This document shows, in pieces, positions 60,778 through 64,000 of a DNA stretch of 64,000 nt (its first letter is position 1; each line of letters starts with the position of its first letter). Under the pieces are notes generated by a model that was given only the letters and a program-made list of their open reading frames with translations, was not told where the DNA came from and did no database searches. The stretch lies in contig JAJGOT010000416.1 of the NCBI GenBank assembly GCA_022457155.1, positions 577,501 to 641,500 of the forward strand. Reading direction: 5' to 3'. A program made the translations under genes and the position numbers. Source of the stretch: Cladopsammia gracilis (Eukaryota > Cnidaria > Anthozoa > Scleractinia > Dendrophylliidae).

Positions 60778-61742
60778 GGTGATTCGATACAGTTTTCTGG
60801 AGACCATACCAACATTTTTCAATCGGCTTTTAAGCGGCCTTCTCCAATTCAGATCAACGTGAAATTTTCACCACTAACTGGTTTTGAATTGAAGTTTGGC
60901 AAGATATATTTTCTGGTAAAATCGATATTACCATGACGACGATAAACAAGAAACTTAGAAATCAGTAAAAGTGTAATTTAGCGCGTTTAAGATTTCGCAT
61001 TGAAAATCCCACATAGGCATCTTAAAATATGGTATATGGCATATATATTTTGCAAGAATAAAAAAATTCTGTATGTTTGAATTAAAATAAATCGCAATAA
61101 CATTTCAAACCTTACTATTTGTGTACTGGTATTAAATTGATGAGAGATTAACACTGGTTTTGTGAAATTACTTAATGATAATGTCAAAAAGTAGCTTGAT
61201 GTTATGTTTGTAAACCTTGAAAGTTTTGTTTACTTTCTCTTTTGCGATCTTGAGAACTACCCTTTTTCCTAACATCCCATCATGTGCAATTTTTGGGTAA
61301 TTTTCGATTTTAATGGCTTTTCTAAAAATCTGAGAAACGGCTCGATGGATTTTTTTAAAACATTCACTGTGCATGTTTACCGATGTGCAAAATATTATCT
61401 GAAAGTTTCATTGCCATTGATTCACTGGAACGCCTTTAAATTTAAAGATGAAGACGACGTACGAACCGGCCGAAAAAAATGGCGTTACAAATTTACTTTT
61501 TTAAGTTAATCTCAGTAATGATTTCAAATCAATGCGCACTACATTTCACTTTTACTGATTTCTAAGTTTCTTGTTTATCGTTGTCATGGTAATATCGATT
61601 TTACCAGAAAATATATCTTGCCAAACGTCAATTCAAAACCAGTTAGTAGTGAAAATTTCACGTTGATCTGACTAGGAGAAGACCGCTTAAAAGCCGATTG
61701 AAAAATGTTGGTATGGTCTCCAGAAAACTGTATCGAACCACC
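60778..61742. mobile_element. 965-bp non-autonomous element with TTAA duplication
   Basis: GGTGATTCGATACAGTTTTC and GAAAACTGTATCGAACCACC are inverted ends, with about 200-bp arms. TTAA lies at 60774-60777 and 61743-61746. The middle (about 60980-61530) has no recognised coding capacity. Confidence 0.82.
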
Positions 61743-62834
61743 TTAAAATATCAGAAGCTAAACCAGAGCCAAAAGGAACGTAATTGCAATTAATCCCGCA
61801 AAGTAAAAGAGTAGTTGCGTTCAAAACAAAATTAACGAGATAGCATTGAGCTGGTTCAACTTTTAGACTAACCCAGTCAGAAGACAAAATTATTAGACAA
61901 TTTATATGTTTTAGTACTTCTGATCCGTTAGTATAGATTAATGATGCCCAGCTTCTGTCTAATTGATTTATTTCACGCCCGCATTGGGTTGAAATCATTC
62001 CAGTACATGAGGAGCAAGAGATCGAAGTAGTTTTCTAGTGATCTCCTTGAATATCTAATGATTAAGAGGGGAGTTAATTTAAGAATTCTGTATCCCCTTT
62101 TTTCTGTTATCAGATCTTTGTTTTTGTGTTGTCAGTTGCATTTCCGTACAATTTAAGAAAAAACAAGGAGCCCGTTGGGCTTCGAAACTGGCTCGTTTGG
62201 TCTCATTTTCCACCCGGTTTTCATTTTAGAGTCCACAATATACAATCTAGAGTCTATTAATATGCACAGTCCAGTCCACATTTACATTCCACAGTCCGCT
62301 TTACATTCCGCACTCTGCTTCAAAGAGGCTGCAATTTCAGGTCTATATCTTTTTCTTTGAACTTTGTATTGTTTTTTTTCGCTTTAAAATCCTTGAAACC
62401 ACCTACTACAAGGAATCAGGATTGTTTTAACACAGGCATTTTGGAGAATCGGTGACGGGGTTTCGAATAAATTAACAATATCAACATGATCGATCAAATA
62501 GCGTGACATAAATACGAGATGTTCGGAATTTGAACGTGACTCCACGGAGTAATGCTTGAGAACCTGCCGGGACGTGTTTTATTCAACGATGATTTGGTTA
62601 GAAAAATTCAACTCGCTTTCCTTTTACCAGAAATAGATCGCATCCGAAAATCACAGAGATTTAATTTTTAACAATTCCGTCGAAATTAGAACGGTAAATA
62701 TTTGAATTATAGTTGCCGACATCACTGATTACGCCATTTCTGAAAGCCGGAAGTAAACTAGGTACGGTGTTGGCCGCAGCAAAACCGATTCCCGGGGCAG
62801 GTGACACGACAGAAAAAAAAAAGGGTATTTTAAC

Positions 62835-62865
62835 AACTGACTCGCCGCAGGGCGGCGAGCCAGTT
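62835..62865. repeat. Short GC hairpin
   Basis: AACTGACTCGCCGC and GCGGCGAGCCAGTT around AGG; flanked by TTAAC/GTTAA-like bases. Confidence 0.65.
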
Positions 62866-62936
62866 AAAAATTATAAATGTATCTTCTGAACGTTTAAGGT
62901 TCTTTTGCCAATCAATGTGAATGGCTTAAGCCTTAC

Positions 62937-63071
62937 CTGAAACAGAAAGACCGCAGTTTTTCCCACTTCCTATGAACGGATGGTTGCACGAACAAGTGTA
63001 GGATCCTACAGTGTTTGTGCATGAAGCAAGATTGACACAGTCATGTACACCGCTGATACACTCGTCGATGT
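62937..63071 (-). CDS. Copy B EGF exon (equivalent of exon 17)
   Basis: 45 codons, phase 1-1, pattern DIDECISGVHDC...C.NTVGSYTC.C..PFIGSGKNC and a SVS tail, matching 13539-13673. Intron to the D8C exon is about 21.5 kb. Remaining upstream exons of copy B should lie beyond the right edge. Confidence 0.8.
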
Positions 63072-64000
63072 CTGTGGGAATAATAAAAATGCTTAAATTA
63101 TTAGCGGAGCTCTCGGGGGCGATGGCCCGCTCGATAGAACCATGCCCGTCATTTTTTCACGATCATAGCTAGCGGAAGTTTGCGTGCGCGACGTCGTGTA
63201 GGGTTGGATCGCGGGCGCATACGACCTCGCCCAACATGCGCATACGACGTCGCGCAAGTGCTTGGTTTCAAAACCGTAGTTTTGTCTTATCAGGTACTAT
63301 TATCGGCCGAGTAATGACACGCATTTAAAATATTCAAAATAGGAAAGAGATAGCTTTAAAGAATACTCAGAAGCCGCTTTAGAGTCGCTTTAGTGGAAAA
63401 AGAAGAGCTTTAAGGGATAGAATCTAGCTTCGAGGAACTTCATAGTACGTTTTTATTAATACTGAGCGATTTTTCTTCTTCGGAAGTCAGAGCCGAAGAA
63501 GTGGAGTTTTAAGACTTAAAGAATTTTCAAGCAGCCGAGGGACTTAAAGGTAAAACAAATTACATTTTTGATCGAAATTTTTGTTGATATCAATTTGTGA
63601 TCATGATGACTTTTTCTTTGCGTTCTCGTTAGTTTTGAAGAAATGTTTATAAAACGTGTTTAAATTCAGTCGTATTGATGTCTTAAATTTTAACTTAAAC
63701 ATAATTAATGCATATTTCAATAAAATTTTTCAAAACAAGTTTTTTTTGTCCATTTTTAATAGTAGTATATCCAAACTGGCCTTTGTTTCACGGATCACTG
63801 ATTAAGAATTGGGAACGGATTGGACCCATTGTTCTGTGTATGAACAATGAGGTGGATCCGGAGCAAAGGCCAGGAAGGATATCGCGCGAAGGGATGGGTG
63901 GGTGGGCGCTCAAAAATTATCCATAGACTCTTCCCAGCTACAAACAAACGCCCCCACCCAACCCAGACTCCCCCTCCCTATTTTCTGAGAACACGCCTCG
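63072..64000. other. Copy B intron, no further exon seen
   Basis: The next EGF exon of copy B was not found before the window ends. A GC-richer stretch with repeated GCGCATACGAC (about 63215-63260) is present. Confidence 0.4.

Noticed and set aside
61687..61998. 103-codon minus-strand frame crossing the right end of the TTAA element
   Set aside because: It runs from a transposon end into intron sequence with no domain or splice support.

Overview
The window looks like nuclear DNA of an anthozoan cnidarian, most likely a stony coral or a sea anemone. It is AT-rich, full of introns, repeat-dense and carries secreted-protein exons typical of cnidarian lectin/EGF genes. No bacterial operon, rRNA, tRNA or CRISPR array was seen.

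Main gene (minus strand, 28642 down to 297). I could follow 18 exons with consistent splice phases. They encode a predicted secreted protein of about 1081 residues: signal peptide, three H-type-lectin-like modules, a follistatin/Kazal module, three more H-type-lectin-like modules, a C-type lectin domain, four calcium-binding-type EGF modules and a C-terminal D8C (uromodulin/GP2/OIT3-like) domain. One intron appears to be GC-AG. The last intron is about 12.9 kb and holds an array of 79-81 bp repeats and an 8.0 kb DNA transposon. The transposon has terminal inverted repeats (TIRs) of about 720 bp and a three-exon gene on the plus strand for an XPG/FEN1-like nuclease with a CXC (Tesmin/TSO1) motif, which suggests an Academ-type element.

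Second gene copy. A paralogue lies head-to-tail upstream. Its D8C last exon is at 41092-41459 and its last EGF exon at 62937-63071; the rest is beyond the window. Comparing the two copies of the long last intron dates several insertions. The nuclease transposon and a 23-bp palindrome are only in the first copy. A 12.2 kb block bounded by 14-bp inverted repeats (41489-53688) is only in the second. The repeat array has about 13 units in one copy and about 54 in the other, and an unexpanded single-unit version remains at about 59890-60060.

Between the genes (28.7-41 kb) are a degenerate duplicated 5' flank, a hAT-like element interrupted by a 5'-truncated LINE with a 14-bp target duplication, several foldback elements, and a 51-bp satellite of about 47 units ending close to the 3' end of the second gene. 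The 12.2 kb block holds an ATCGATAA-rich element that splits an open reading frame, a possible piggyBac-related first exon, two orphan exon-like frames, a 118-bp satellite and further foldback elements.

All calls are from reading the sequence; family names rest on motif recognition, not searches.
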